From a virus: DNA of 30,776 bases. The first letter of the stretch is position 1, and every line of letters begins with the position of its first letter. Of this stretch, positions 13,747 to 21,948 are shown one piece after another. Below the pieces are notes generated by a model. It was not told where the DNA came from, made no database searches, and saw nothing but the letters and a program-made list of their open reading frames with translations. The stretch covers positions 1 through 30,776 of the IMG/VR virus record IMGVR_UViG_3300047667_000187; one strand, given 5' to 3'. Position numbers and translations under genes: made by a program.

Positions 13747-14106
13747 TCAGTAATGGTCAGGGTCTTGGCTGTTCAGGAACCCACCCATCATGTCAGCTAG
13801 TTCACGTCGCGCGGGATCGCCGTGAGACTTTAGTCGTTTCAGACGTGTCGTGGTTTGGAATTCACGTGGAAATTCTGTGAACAGGATTGTGCAGACTGTC
13901 CAGTTGTGAATCGTGTTGATCACAGTGAACATGATGACAGGCAGGGCGATAACCCACCGTCGCCAGCCTATATGCCAGTTGTTACGCTTCAGCCAATGAC
14001 CCGCGCTGTAGAGCATAAACACAGGAAGAATGAAGATTGCCAAAGCAAGAAACGCACACAATCGCTTGAACCCGATAACGCGGGTTTCAGAATAATGGTG
14101 GTTCAT
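13747..14106 (-). CDS. Membrane protein between tail and lysis genes
   Basis: The start is placed at the ATG at 14106 (MNHHYSETRVIGF), eight codons inside the longer frame, because a TAAGGACAAAAAC ribosome binding site precedes it. The 119-residue product has two hydrophobic spans, FLALAIFILPVFMLYSAG and ALPVIMFTVINTIHNWTVC, separated by a basic aromatic loop (HWLKRNNWHIGWRRW), and a soluble C-terminal tail (RLKRLKSHGDPARRELADMM). The family is not recognised. The position between a tail-fibre gene and the endolysin suggests lysis timing or superinfection exclusion, but neither is shown. Confidence 0.72.
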   Translation of the reverse strand: MNHHYSETRVIGFKRLCAFLALAIFILPVFMLYSAGHWLKRNNWHIGWRRWVIALPVIMFTVINTIHNWTVCTILFTEFPREFQTTTRLKRLKSHGDPARRELADMMGGFLNSQDPDHY

Positions 14107-14135
14107 GTTTTTGTCCTTATATTTTTGCATTCATC

Positions 14136-14885
14136 TTACCTCAGCTCATACCACTCAGGGTCGTTTGTCCCGCCTGTCGTGTCAGAACGATAGTAGTGGT
14201 CGTCAGGGATAATCACCCCAGTCATAGGCACGGGCGCACCATCACTGCTGTCGGCGTAAATGCGAACCCATGTCGAATTGTCTGTCGAGACTTCAAAATA
14301 CGCCTGATTGAAGTCGCCCGCATACATGATGTTTACTTGGATCGGTTTGCCAGTTGTGTTTTGGTACACCGTAAGGTCGGACAGGCGAGACGCGCTCATG
14401 TCCTGCCATGTTTGCCCGACGCCGATTGCAACAGCATTAGCAGAAACTTCGGCAACATTTTTAGCGAAAGCAGTCGTTGCAACGATGTCTGAATTGTTTC
14501 CCGCTGTCGGTGTTGGTGCTGTAACTGTTCCAGTTAAAATAGCATTATCAAGAGGTGCCTTCAGCGCCAATCCTGACGTCAAATCACTGTCAGACGCCGC
14601 CCCAATCGCAGTCAAGACCTGCGCTGGTGTCAGGAATTCAACACCATCTTCAGCGGCTTTCACACGAATGTAGTTCAAAGCCTGTCCGGTAATCGGCGGC
14701 AAGTCGCCAGCCGTTGCCGCCGCTAACGCCGCGTCAGCTTGTGCTTTTGTGAAGGTTCCCGTTTCGTCCAAATAAGTGGCAAACGTGGTCCAAAATAAAA
14801 GACTTGCTTCGAGTCTTGCACTGAACGTCGCGGGCTGACTTCTTAAAGGTGCGTCAGGCACTGTCGGTTTTGTCGGTTGTGTCAT
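14136..14885 (-). CDS. Tail fibre-like protein
   Basis: 249 residues. The N-terminal part (VPDAPLRSQPATFSARLEAS) is a common phage motif (P-x-P-x-R-x-x-P-x-x-F-x-x-R) at the start of tail fibre proteins. The middle has the fibre repeat pattern LKAPLDNAILTGTVTAPTP followed by NNSDIVATTAFAK. The C-terminal domain (GQTWQDMSASRLSDLTVYQN, TTGKPIQVNI, ending DDHYYRSDTT...EWYEL) looks like a small beta-rich receptor-binding or trimerisation tip found in many phage fibres. The ATG follows the TAA of the upstream gene with no gap. It is probably part of host recognition, though short for a complete fibre. Confidence 0.82.
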   Translation of the reverse strand: MTQPTKPTVPDAPLRSQPATFSARLEASLLFWTTFATYLDETGTFTKAQADAALAAATAGDLPPITGQALNYIRVKAAEDGVEFLTPAQVLTAIGAASDSDLTSGLALKAPLDNAILTGTVTAPTPTAGNNSDIVATTAFAKNVAEVSANAVAIGVGQTWQDMSASRLSDLTVYQNTTGKPIQVNIMYAGDFNQAYFEVSTDNSTWVRIYADSSDGAPVPMTGVIIPDDHYYRSDTTGGTNDPEWYELR

Positions 14886-15821
14886 TTACACGATCCCTTG
14901 TGTTTCAATTGTGATCAACGTTTCGTCGCCTTCAGAATAGATGGGTCGATATGACCTGTAAAATCCATAACTTGTGGCGGCTTTACGTCTGTTTTCATCA
15001 CCAACCCACACGACAGGAACGCCACCCCTTAGTTCGTTCATTCGGTTTCTAAAACCTAAAGTTTCGTTGACGTCCAAAACAATGTCAAACGTGTGCAGTG
15101 ACGTTGCGGCGCGTTTGTTGGTTTTCAAATTACCGTATTCGTCAACCCCTACGTCAGAAAAGTCAAGACCTCTGAACCCCGATTCGCCCGTTTCGACATA
15201 TCCGATTTCCCAAATTGGTCCAAAACAAACCTGACCGATTCCAATATCGTTACCTGTAAAAGTGAATTCAACGGTTGCTGTCTGGTACGGCGGTAAGTCA
15301 GTTAAAACCAGTTCGGGAAGTTGCTGAATTTCACTGAAATAGTAAGACCAACCGTCAACCACTACGCTTTCATCTTGCATGGCTGTTTCAACACTGTAGA
15401 CCGTGACACCCGAAACTTTCATTTCTATCAACAATGTGGTCACGCCGGTCACGTTAAAAACAGCCACACCCGTCACGAACTTTGCAGGCGTGACGGTCAG
15501 CGTGACTGACGTGGTTCCTGTTGCGGGAACGCTTGGTTTTTTGTCAAACAATTTCCAAAGGTTTGTGGCGCTGAACACCTGCCAATAAATCGGATTAGGT
15601 GTCGTCACAAACGGGTCGTTTATCGCCACCTGTTCAACGTCAGGATCGTTCCCCGTGTTAGCGTCAAGAAGTGATCTGTAGACAGTGTGTGTCGTCAGTG
15701 ACGTTGCGAAATCCCCCCGCGCGTAGGTTGTCCCACCGGCCCACGGCAAGTGTGCGTCTTCAGTCAGGTTCGAAGCTGTGACCATTGCGTCAGTGACGTC
15801 TAAAGGGCGAATTATTTTCAT
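14886..15821 (-). CDS. Tail tip/baseplate protein (possible distal-tail equivalent)
   Basis: 311 residues. It begins MKIIRPLDVTDAMVTASNLT and continues with a domain like WAGGTTYARGDFATSL...VYRSLLDANTGNDP, which resembles a small carbohydrate-binding (CBM5/12-like) unit. The C-terminal part, TNKRAATSLHTFDIVLDVNE then FRNRMNELRGGVPVVWVGDE, resembles the end of distal-tail-type proteins of some phages, where VVW(V/I)G follows a helix. The ATG overlaps the tape measure TGA (ATGA). Because it is the first gene after the tape measure and no classical Dit or Tal is visible, it may combine hub and cell-surface binding; this is inference. Confidence 0.7.
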   Translation of the reverse strand: MKIIRPLDVTDAMVTASNLTEDAHLPWAGGTTYARGDFATSLTTHTVYRSLLDANTGNDPDVEQVAINDPFVTTPNPIYWQVFSATNLWKLFDKKPSVPATGTTSVTLTVTPAKFVTGVAVFNVTGVTTLLIEMKVSGVTVYSVETAMQDESVVVDGWSYYFSEIQQLPELVLTDLPPYQTATVEFTFTGNDIGIGQVCFGPIWEIGYVETGESGFRGLDFSDVGVDEYGNLKTNKRAATSLHTFDIVLDVNETLGFRNRMNELRGGVPVVWVGDENRRKAATSYGFYRSYRPIYSEGDETLITIETQGIV

Positions 15822-18800
15822 GTTACCACTTCCGGGTTCAGTTCATCGCGTTCAGCGTTTGCAAGTTGTTCGGTCAGAAGTCGTGCGGTGTTCACGTTAC
15901 CAGTTCGAACCGCAACCACAATTTCACGAAGAATTTCACGATCAGCTTCAGCAGCCGCCGCAATTTCGTCAGTCGGGGTTCTATACCCGCCGCTTGTGGC
16001 TGCAAACATTGCTTCCTGAAGCGTGGTGAATGAATCATTAGCTAGTGCAGCCTGTGCTGCAGCGGCGTCTTCAGCTGCAAACACACTTGCAAGCAACACT
16101 TGGTTCAATTCACTGGTCACAGCCATTTCACGTTCACGAATGCGTGTGGTCAATTCTTCAGTTTTACCCTGCGCTTGCAACAACCGGTCTGTCAGGCTGA
16201 CGCGATTGGCCGCAACCGCAAACAATTGGTTCATGTTGTCGATGTGTGGGACAAGACCCGCAAGGCTATCACCCATCTTCGTGAATTCTTCACTGATAGC
16301 TGAAGCGCGCGCAGCTTCGTCAAGACCCTTCAGCGACAGTTCAAACTTGTGGCTGAACCCGTTGAACACATCACTTGAAACGCCAAGCGATTCAGTCGCA
16401 CCAATCACGCTTTCACGGATTGCAAAAACCGCGTCATCTAGTGGCGCGCTATCCGCACCGGTCAATTCGTTGAAGCTAGTCGAACGTTTCTTAGACAAGC
16501 CCCAAAAACGCGATTTTTCAATTTCCTTGAACGATTCGAACATGGCGTCTTCCATGTCAATCGTTGCACGGATTCCGCTGTCAATCGTTTTCGTTTTGGT
16601 TCTGAAGAAACTGACCACTGCCAGCACTGCCGCCACAGGGAGGGCGATTGCACCAATAGCTGCACCCATTGCTGCCATGCTTGCACCTGCAGCCGTTGCC
16701 GCTCCCACCTGCGCTGTAATCGCGCCTGTCATTCCAGCAAGACCACCACCCATCAAACCACTTGCTGCCATGCCAGCGCCCGCGCCTAAACCACCCATCA
16801 AGCCCGTGACACCCACAAGACTACCGCCACCACCTAACGCCGCGCCCGCGCCACTCATCAACGCGCTACCCGCCCCACCGCCACCAGTTAAACCACCTAC
16901 GCCACCACCGCCTGACATACCCAATGAAATCATGATCTGATTTTGCGCAGCCATTGAAATCATTTTGATCAGCATGTTTTTGAAAGTGTCGACAACGGAA
17001 TTTGCGAAGCTTGCAAAATCTTTAAGCCCACGCATAACCAAATTAGCGAACGCGTCTGACACACCGGTCACAGCGCCTTCAACGTTTTCTTTCAGCGTAT
17101 CGGCAAAAGATTTTGCGACCTTTTGCCCGTCGTTCATTTCTTTTGTGAGGTCTTCAACGCCTTTTGCATAAGCCCCATCGCTGAGACCTAGAAGCTTCAT
17201 TTCATCAAGTTCAGCCATACCGCGATTAAATACGCGCATAGGGTCAGCAGAATCTTCAAGGGCGCTGATCTGACGTGCCATTGCATCAGCTGAACGTTTC
17301 AAAGCCCCTGCAGCCCCCCCACCTTCAACTGAACCAGCGGCTTCAGTTAATGCTTTGAAGTTTTCAACAGCGTTTCGTTGTGCGTCCCTCATCCCCGCGT
17401 CCGGTGTGACTTGCATGGACATTGCCGCATCTTCGTCAGACATCATCGGCGTGGTTGCGTTAAGTTGTAACGCAGCGGAAAGGGATATTTGCAAGAAATT
17501 TGCGAGTGATTGCGCGTCAGAAATAGCGCCTTCAAAGTTGATCCCTGCAGCCACATTCGCCAAGCGTTCAGCAATCGTTGCAGCGTTTCCAGTTTCGCCA
17601 CCGAATGTGACCACACCATCAACAGCTTCGTCAATTTGAACTTGCATCACAGCAATGTCAGCTTGCAACGCTTGGTATTCTGCAGACGTGTCACCGACCG
17701 TCGCAAGCATTTCTTGCTGAAGTCGTGAAGCCCTTTGAAGTTGCGCGACTATGTCACGGAAGTTTTCAGCATCCCTAGCACCTTCGATTTCACCTTGTGC
17801 TGCAGCTTCAGCCCTAAATTGATAATATGCGGCAAGGTCGGTTTGCGCTGATCTTTGAAGTTCAGCTTGTTTTTGAAATTCACCAGAACTACGAATTGAA
17901 GCAATAGTTTCTTGACGGATAGCGTCAGCAACAGCCAAATGCGCCCGCGCCTGTGCAAGTTTAACACCAGCGTAATCAATTGAAACTGTTTGGCCGGTGT
18001 TAAGACCTTCCATCAGTCCACTTGCAATTTCTGTTTCAACTTGCATTGCGACAGCAGCTGACGCAGCGGCTTGTGCAATTATATCGTTTGCACCGGCGAA
18101 CCCTAACATTGAGCCAATGGCGTCTGTAATGTTGGCGAACCCGTTGACAAGCCCTGTGACGAACCGCGTCAAGTCTGTGACCATACCAATCACACCGCGC
18201 AAGATCGCAGTCAAACCAGCGTCACCCAATGCAAGAATCAAACCTTGTGCTGCACTTTTCGCGCCTTGAATGTCACCGCCAAGGTTGTCACGGAAAGTTT
18301 CAGCCATGCGCGCGGCTTCACCCTCTACGTCACCAAGTTCACCGGATAGTTCACGAAGGCTGTCAGATTGGCTTGTGAGTGCCAGCAACGCCGGTCCACC
18401 CCTGTCACCAAGGATCGTCATAGCGTCTGAAGCTGTCACACCTGCGTCAGCAAATTTCGCGATGATATCCACAAGATTGTTCGTTTGTGGCGAAATCTCA
18501 TCAACAGTTAAACCAAGACCCTGAATCGCAGTTTTCGCCGCGCCTGTGGGGTTGACCAGTCCTGACAGAACCTGACGTAGTGACGTCCCTGCCATGCCTC
18601 CCTGAATACCAGCGTCAGACAGGACGCCGATAGCTGCAGCCGCGTCAGACATTTCAATTCCCAAAGCTGACGCCACGGGTCCAACAAACTTCATTGCATC
18701 GCCAAGCTGTGCGACGTCCGTGTTCGCGCGACTGGACGCAGCCGCCAACAGGTCAGCAACGTCAGCCGCTTGTGTCGCAGCCACACCGAACCCTGACATG

Positions 18801-19276
18801 ATGTTTGAAGCTGTGTCAGCCGCTGCAGCTAGTCCCATCCCTGACGCTGTCGCAAGGTCGAGAACAGCGGGCAGTGCTGCAATACTTTCAGACGCTGAAA
18901 AACCAGCCATTGCAAGGAACGTCAGACCGTCAGCGGCTTGGGTCGCACTGAATTCTGTGGCTGATCCGAATTCTTGCGCAATGTCACGCATGGCCGCAAG
19001 TTCAACGGTTGTCGCGCGTGACACCGCGCCCATCTTTGAAACTGAACTTTCGAAGTTTGCAATGGTCATGATTGCAACGCCTAAACCGGCAGTTGCTAGT
19101 AAGGTTGCAGCGATTGAATTTTTGACCGAGTTAAATCCCCGCGTCATCAATCCTGTTGATTTATTTACCTTGTCACCAGTCTGTTTGCCCTTGGTTGCAA
19201 ACGTGTCAAGATCGCGCCCGCCTTTACGCAGACCACTACTGTCAACCTCAATTCCTAGATATGCTGTGTCAGCCAT
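15818..19276 (-). CDS. Tail tape measure protein (TP901 family)
   Basis: 1152 residues. Residues of about 60-240 carry the TP901 core: FESSVSKMGAVSRATTVEL, EFGSATEFSATQAADGLTFL, a long alanine-rich stretch, then GIQGGMAGTSLRQVLSGLVN. A membrane-like and glycine-rich region (roughly 795-910: SGGGGVGGLTGGGG, LPVAAVLAVVSFF) follows, with helical coiled-coil-prone segments between. The protein spans the tail lumen and sets tail length; with the known ratio of about 1.5 angstrom per residue it would predict a tail near 170 nm. It lies just after the frameshifting chaperone genes, the standard order. The start follows AAGGAAAC. Confidence 0.95.
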   Translation of the reverse strand: MADTAYLGIEVDSSGLRKGGRDLDTFATKGKQTGDKVNKSTGLMTRGFNSVKNSIAATLLATAGLGVAIMTIANFESSVSKMGAVSRATTVELAAMRDIAQEFGSATEFSATQAADGLTFLAMAGFSASESIAALPAVLDLATASGMGLAAAADTASNIMSGFGVAATQAADVADLLAAASSRANTDVAQLGDAMKFVGPVASALGIEMSDAAAAIGVLSDAGIQGGMAGTSLRQVLSGLVNPTGAAKTAIQGLGLTVDEISPQTNNLVDIIAKFADAGVTASDAMTILGDRGGPALLALTSQSDSLRELSGELGDVEGEAARMAETFRDNLGGDIQGAKSAAQGLILALGDAGLTAILRGVIGMVTDLTRFVTGLVNGFANITDAIGSMLGFAGANDIIAQAAASAAVAMQVETEIASGLMEGLNTGQTVSIDYAGVKLAQARAHLAVADAIRQETIASIRSSGEFQKQAELQRSAQTDLAAYYQFRAEAAAQGEIEGARDAENFRDIVAQLQRASRLQQEMLATVGDTSAEYQALQADIAVMQVQIDEAVDGVVTFGGETGNAATIAERLANVAAGINFEGAISDAQSLANFLQISLSAALQLNATTPMMSDEDAAMSMQVTPDAGMRDAQRNAVENFKALTEAAGSVEGGGAAGALKRSADAMARQISALEDSADPMRVFNRGMAELDEMKLLGLSDGAYAKGVEDLTKEMNDGQKVAKSFADTLKENVEGAVTGVSDAFANLVMRGLKDFASFANSVVDTFKNMLIKMISMAAQNQIMISLGMSGGGGVGGLTGGGGAGSALMSGAGAALGGGGSLVGVTGLMGGLGAGAGMAASGLMGGGLAGMTGAITAQVGAATAAGASMAAMGAAIGAIALPVAAVLAVVSFFRTKTKTIDSGIRATIDMEDAMFESFKEIEKSRFWGLSKKRSTSFNELTGADSAPLDDAVFAIRESVIGATESLGVSSDVFNGFSHKFELSLKGLDEAARASAISEEFTKMGDSLAGLVPHIDNMNQLFAVAANRVSLTDRLLQAQGKTEELTTRIREREMAVTSELNQVLLASVFAAEDAAAAQAALANDSFTTLQEAMFAATSGGYRTPTDEIAAAAEADREILREIVVAVRTGNVNTARLLTEQLANAERDELNPEVVT

Positions 19277-19280
19277 TGCG

Positions 19281-19718
19281 TCACGTTTCCTTCGCGGGTG
19301 TCTTGGTCACAGTGCTTCCCTGACCTTTAAACATTTTTTCGACCGCGTCACTCACTTTCGACCGGTCAAAGTTTTCGTCATACCACGGTGGCGGTGTTGC
19401 GGCTTCCCCATCAAGCGACGTTTTCTGTCCCACGTAGACCCTTGACATAAGAATCAACCATTCAACAGCCCTTGCGGAAAGTGACGCGCCAATCATGTCA
19501 GACCAAGCTTTCACTTCACTAAACGTCAGGGGGTTTGTGCCTTGCGTTCCTGACATTGAAAAACCTAACGCTTCAAGGTCTTCAACCAAACTTTCGTCAT
19601 CTTCGTCTAACAGTTCCGGTGTGTTTCCGCGCTCTAATCTGTTGGGCTTTTTTGCGCCTTTAGGGGTGGCGTCACACCACCCCCTGAACTTCGCCCAAGT
19701 GATCAAAGCGTTTAGGCG
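19281..19718 (-). CDS. Tail assembly chaperone T-part, expressed as a -1 frameshift fusion (GT-like)
   Basis: The frame begins at the frameshift site: after slipping, reading continues RLNALITWAKFRGWCDATPK and ends KTPAKET, adding 145 residues to the first 149 of the upstream chaperone for a fusion of about 294. It has no good start of its own (a TTG at 19706 without a ribosome binding site), which supports expression only as a fusion. The sequence is acidic in the middle (LLDEDDESLVEDLEALG) with a helical SEVKAWSDMIGASLSARAVE segment. By analogy with lambda G/GT, the short form coats and the long form links the tape measure to the tail tube protein. Confidence 0.82.
   Translation of the reverse strand, partial: RLNALITWAKFRGWCDATPKGAKKPNRLERGNTPELLDEDDESLVEDLEALGFSMSGTQGTNPLTFSEVKAWSDMIGASLSARAVEWLILMSRVYVGQKTSLDGEAATPPPWYDENFDRSKVSDAVEKMFKGQGSTVTKTPAKET
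19663..19683 (-). other. Hairpin downstream of the frameshift site
   Basis: GGGGTGG (19663-19669) pairs with CCACCCC (19677-19683) around a 7-base loop, beginning 34 bases 3' of the slippery heptamer in the mRNA. That is farther than the usual 5-9 bases, so a stimulatory role is uncertain. Confidence 0.4.
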
Positions 19719-20164
19719 TTTCCCAAGTGGTTCGCACGGTCGGTGTAGAATTCAACCGCTTGTTCTTTGTAACCGGGGTTCGCCAAAAGGAAATCTTTCA
19801 GAACCGATTTTTCAAACTTCACGGGACCTTCTGACGTCGTGAAGTTTTCCCAATCGGTTGTCATTGCGACCACAATGTCAGCGTTCGATTTTTCGCCCTT
19901 CAAAACCAGTTCAACCAGTTCGTCAGCAGTCTGTTTCACAATGTCAATTTTCTTGGCTTTCGCCGCTTTTTGTTGGTTAAGGCCTATCGCCTTTTTGAAC
20001 GACCGCGCGTCAACGCCAAGCATCCAAAGCCCGATTGGTTTTGTTTCGTCGTTTTCACCGTTTTCGTCAGGCACGTAAAGCCACGCCCCTGAATCAATTC
20101 CCTTCAGGTGACAGAAAGCCGGTTTTTCTGAAAGTTCGCCGGTGCGTTGATCAAGAATGTTCAT
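19712..20164 (-). CDS. Tail assembly chaperone (G-like)
   Basis: 150 residues, starting MNILDQRTGELSEKPAFCHL. The central part is helical and charged (NQQKAAKAKKIDIVKQTADE, LVELVLKGEKSNADIVVAMT), followed by FEKSVLKDFLLANPGYKEQA, VEFYTDRANHLGNA and stop. It lies between the tail tube and tape measure genes, the universal siphovirus order for the G-like chaperone, and carries a GGGAAAC frameshift site at its end. It should bind the tape measure protein during tail assembly and be absent from virions. Confidence 0.85.
   Translation of the reverse strand: MNILDQRTGELSEKPAFCHLKGIDSGAWLYVPDENGENDETKPIGLWMLGVDARSFKKAIGLNQQKAAKAKKIDIVKQTADELVELVLKGEKSNADIVVAMTTDWENFTTSEGPVKFEKSVLKDFLLANPGYKEQAVEFYTDRANHLGNA
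19718..19724 (-). other. Slippery heptamer G GGA AAC (-1 programmed frameshift)
   Basis: The mRNA reads TTG GGA AAC GCC TAA at the end of the first chaperone gene. The heptamer GGGAAAC is in the X-XXY-YYZ register, two codons before the stop, and a -1 slip enters exactly the open frame that follows. The position between chaperone and tape measure genes is where such sites are known. Confidence 0.88.
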
Positions 20165-20194
20165 GTTGTTTTTCCATTTTGGGCTTTTGGGTGG

Positions 20195-20259
20195 GACGGT
20201 GACACACCACCCAAATAATGTGTCACCGTCTTTTTCACGTCAGGTGTAGTGGCCTGACG
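20195..20259. other. Two stem-loops between tail tube and chaperone genes
   Basis: CGTCAGG (20238-20244) pairs with CCTGACG (20253-20259) around 8 bases. GACGGTGACACA (20195-20206) pairs with TGTGTCACCGTC (20219-20230), a perfect 12-base stem with a 12-base loop. In the direction of the late operon no T-run follows either stem. A TTTTT follows the second stem only on the plus strand (20231-20235), where it could stop antisense transcripts. The stems may protect or partly terminate the abundant tail tube mRNA. The rest of the 103-base gap holds only the next ribosome binding region. Confidence 0.65.
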
Positions 20260-20267
20260 CGATTAGT

Positions 20268-20729
20268 TTACGCCGCTACCTGAACGATAGGTTTGTCTGT
20301 AACTTCGATCATAGGTTTGCCCATAACGACACTGTCGTTTTCGCCAACGGTCATTGGGTTCGACATCACAAGACCTTGGAAGTAAACGATATGACCTGAC
20401 TGCGTTGTCAGTTCGAATGACAGTGTGGCTGTTGCGTCGACGTCAGAATCAGCAGCCGTTGTCAGAATGACCTGACCAGCATCGTCAAAATCAAACGCAA
20501 GGTCAGGCGACACTTGACCGTTGTTGAACGATCCTTTGCCTTTTTTCACACCGCGTGAAGACAGTGGTGAATGTGTGACAAGGTTGTAAACCTTACCGAC
20601 AAATTCACCGGCGTTCGTGATTTCACCGATGTTCACAAACGACAAAGCGACATAACCAGCCGCGTCAAACGTTGCGGGGGCGGCGACAGCACATTTCAGA
20701 GTTGTTCCGGCTGCAGTTTCGAAAGCCAT
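20268..20729 (-). CDS. Major tail tube protein
   Basis: 153 residues, start after AAAGGAAATATC. The sequence is beta-rich with few charges in strands: GYVALSFVNIGEITNAGEFV, then KVYNLVTHSPLSSRGVKKGK, LAFDFDDAGQVILTTAADSD, VDATATLSFELTTQSGHIVYF and a conserved-looking NPMTVGENDSVVMGKPMIEV end. This is the pattern of compact phage tail tube subunits (T-x-SxxxRxxKGxxxxG near residue 55-65). Position between the connector genes and the chaperone pair fits. It would polymerise around the tape measure protein. Followed by two stable stem-loops. Confidence 0.87.
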   Translation of the reverse strand: MAFETAAGTTLKCAVAAPATFDAAGYVALSFVNIGEITNAGEFVGKVYNLVTHSPLSSRGVKKGKGSFNNGQVSPDLAFDFDDAGQVILTTAADSDVDATATLSFELTTQSGHIVYFQGLVMSNPMTVGENDSVVMGKPMIEVTDKPIVQVAA

Positions 20730-20793
20730 GATATTTCCTTTCAGGGCATTTTATGGCACAAAGCGCGCCGGTTCATCACACAGGTGTGCGATT

Positions 20794-21099
20794 TTATTTG
20801 GTATAAGTCAATTCACCAACAAACGTCAAAAGAACTTCACCGTCAATGGTGGTGACTTCTTCCACTGTGCCGGTGTAAGTGAACCCGTTTTCGTGAAGGA
20901 ACGACACGCACGCGCCGGTTTCAGGTGCGTCACCGCGATAAATCAGGGTCGGAACCGTCCGATTGCCTGACGTCATCGGGATGATTTTCAGCCCTTCACC
21001 TTCGATCTTCACAGGTTTTCCACTTGTCTTCAGCGGTGCATAAGTGACAAGAGGTTTCGATGGTTTGGAAGGTGACAGCGGCTTGTGTGTGTTTGACAT
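20794..21099 (-). CDS. Hypothetical protein between tail terminator and tail tube
   Basis: The start is the ATG at 21099 (MSNTHKPLSPSKPSKPL) after AAGGAAAAATC; the longer frame upstream has no such signal. The 101-residue product has a flexible Pro/Ser/Lys-rich start and a beta-rich core (KPVKIEGEGLKIIPMTSGNR, VPTLIYRGDAPETGACVSFL, ending VEEVTTIDGEVLLTFVGELT). Small genes at this position are common in siphophages; their products may be minor tail or neck parts. Family not recognised. Confidence 0.72.
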   Translation of the reverse strand: MSNTHKPLSPSKPSKPLVTYAPLKTSGKPVKIEGEGLKIIPMTSGNRTVPTLIYRGDAPETGACVSFLHENGFTYTGTVEEVTTIDGEVLLTFVGELTYTK

Positions 21100-21109
21100 G
21101 ATTTTTCCT

Positions 21110-21523
21110 TCAGGTCTGGTTTGCAATGAACGGGATATGAACGGGAACACGATATTCACCATCAGCGTTAAAACCCGTTTTTATGTCAACGGTTCCGATA
21201 ATTATTACCCCACCTGTGATCGAAAGTTTCAGGATTGGTGAGGCTGTGAAAAGTGTTTCGATACTGTCAGCAAAACCTTCAGCAGCGACAACACCACCCC
21301 CGTCAGGGACAACCACAACGCACTGAAGAATTCCGATTTCCTGACGAACACTCGCTGTGTCATATCCCGCGCGTTGTGTTCTGGACGCAGCAAACGTGAC
21401 TTCGAAGTAAGTTGTTGCAGCTTTCACTTCGTCTGACGGTTTGACGTTTGGCATGTAAGCGGGCAAAATGTCAGCCGTGTCTATGCGTCCACAAAGTGCG
21501 TCAGTGATTGCGTTTTTCTTCAT
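21110..21523 (-). CDS. Tail terminator-like protein
   Basis: The ATG at 21523 overlaps the TGA of the previous gene (ATGA), so I choose it over the longer frame. The 137-residue product contains YFEVTFAASRTQRAGYDTAS, a strand IGILQCVVVVPDGGGVVAAE, a helix FADSIETLFTASP and closing strands KTGFNADGEYRVPVHIPFIA. This order (strand-loop-strand, FADxIxxLF helix, long strand pair) is the pattern of phage tail terminator/DUF4128 proteins, which cap the tail tube and join it to the head. Position directly before the tail tube region fits. Confidence 0.8.
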   Translation of the reverse strand: MKKNAITDALCGRIDTADILPAYMPNVKPSDEVKAATTYFEVTFAASRTQRAGYDTASVRQEIGILQCVVVVPDGGGVVAAEGFADSIETLFTASPILKLSITGGVIIIGTVDIKTGFNADGEYRVPVHIPFIANQT

Positions 21524-21948
21524 CCTGTGATTGCCCTTGCCCTTGCTGCAGCCGCGTTGAACGTCACGGGCCAATTGTTAGCAGCTTCTTCAACCCAATG
21601 CCAACCCTGTTGGCCTTTGTAACCCCAATTCTTCGCTTTAGCATATGGCGCTGTCCATGCGAACACGGCCCGATCACCCGCGCGCATTGAACCAACCACC
21701 ATCGAAAAATCACCTTCACCTTGGGTGATCGCTGTAGAACCGTGAAGAGTGCTGACCAGTGACGCAGCCAATGTTCCATCCATGCGGGGAACAAAACCCT
21801 GTTTCACTACCCCGCCACGTGACACGCCAGTTGCGGTTCGTGACGCTCCAACAATCATGTCATTCGTTGCCTGTGCAACAATTGCGTCACGAATTCGCTT
21901 TTCTTTTTCGGCCCAGTCACCAAGGTTTGCGAATGTGAAACGGGTCAC
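21520..21948 (-). CDS. Neck/minor tail protein, HK97 gp10-like
   Basis: 142 residues. It starts MTRFTFANLGDWAEKEKRIR with helix KRIRDAIVAQATNDMIVGAS, then GFVPRMDGTLAASLVSTLHG and a closing segment AWTAPYAKAKNWGYKGQQG. The S-x-P-x-x-(T/D)GxLxxS and TxYAxxxxxG elements are those of head-tail connector proteins of the gp10/minor tail Z type. It starts at ATG 21948, overlapping the end of the minor head protein gene, and overlaps the next start (ATGA). Likely part of the neck between connector and tail. Confidence 0.78.
   Translation of the reverse strand: MTRFTFANLGDWAEKEKRIRDAIVAQATNDMIVGASRTATGVSRGGVVKQGFVPRMDGTLAASLVSTLHGSTAITQGEGDFSMVVGSMRAGDRAVFAWTAPYAKAKNWGYKGQQGWHWVEEAANNWPVTFNAAAARARAITG

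Noticed and set aside
16023-16940. 305-codon open frame on the plus strand
   Set aside because: Fully antisense to the tape measure gene; low-complexity Ala/Pro composition mirrors the Gly/Ala-rich tape measure segment, and no start signal is present.
18720-19445. 241-codon open frame on the plus strand
   Set aside because: Antisense to the tape measure start region and the chaperone extension; no start signal or recognisable domain.
20219-20235. Intrinsic terminator in the tail operon
   Set aside because: The strong stem at 20195-20230 has its T-run only on the plus strand, opposite to the operon, so it is not a terminator for the tail genes.
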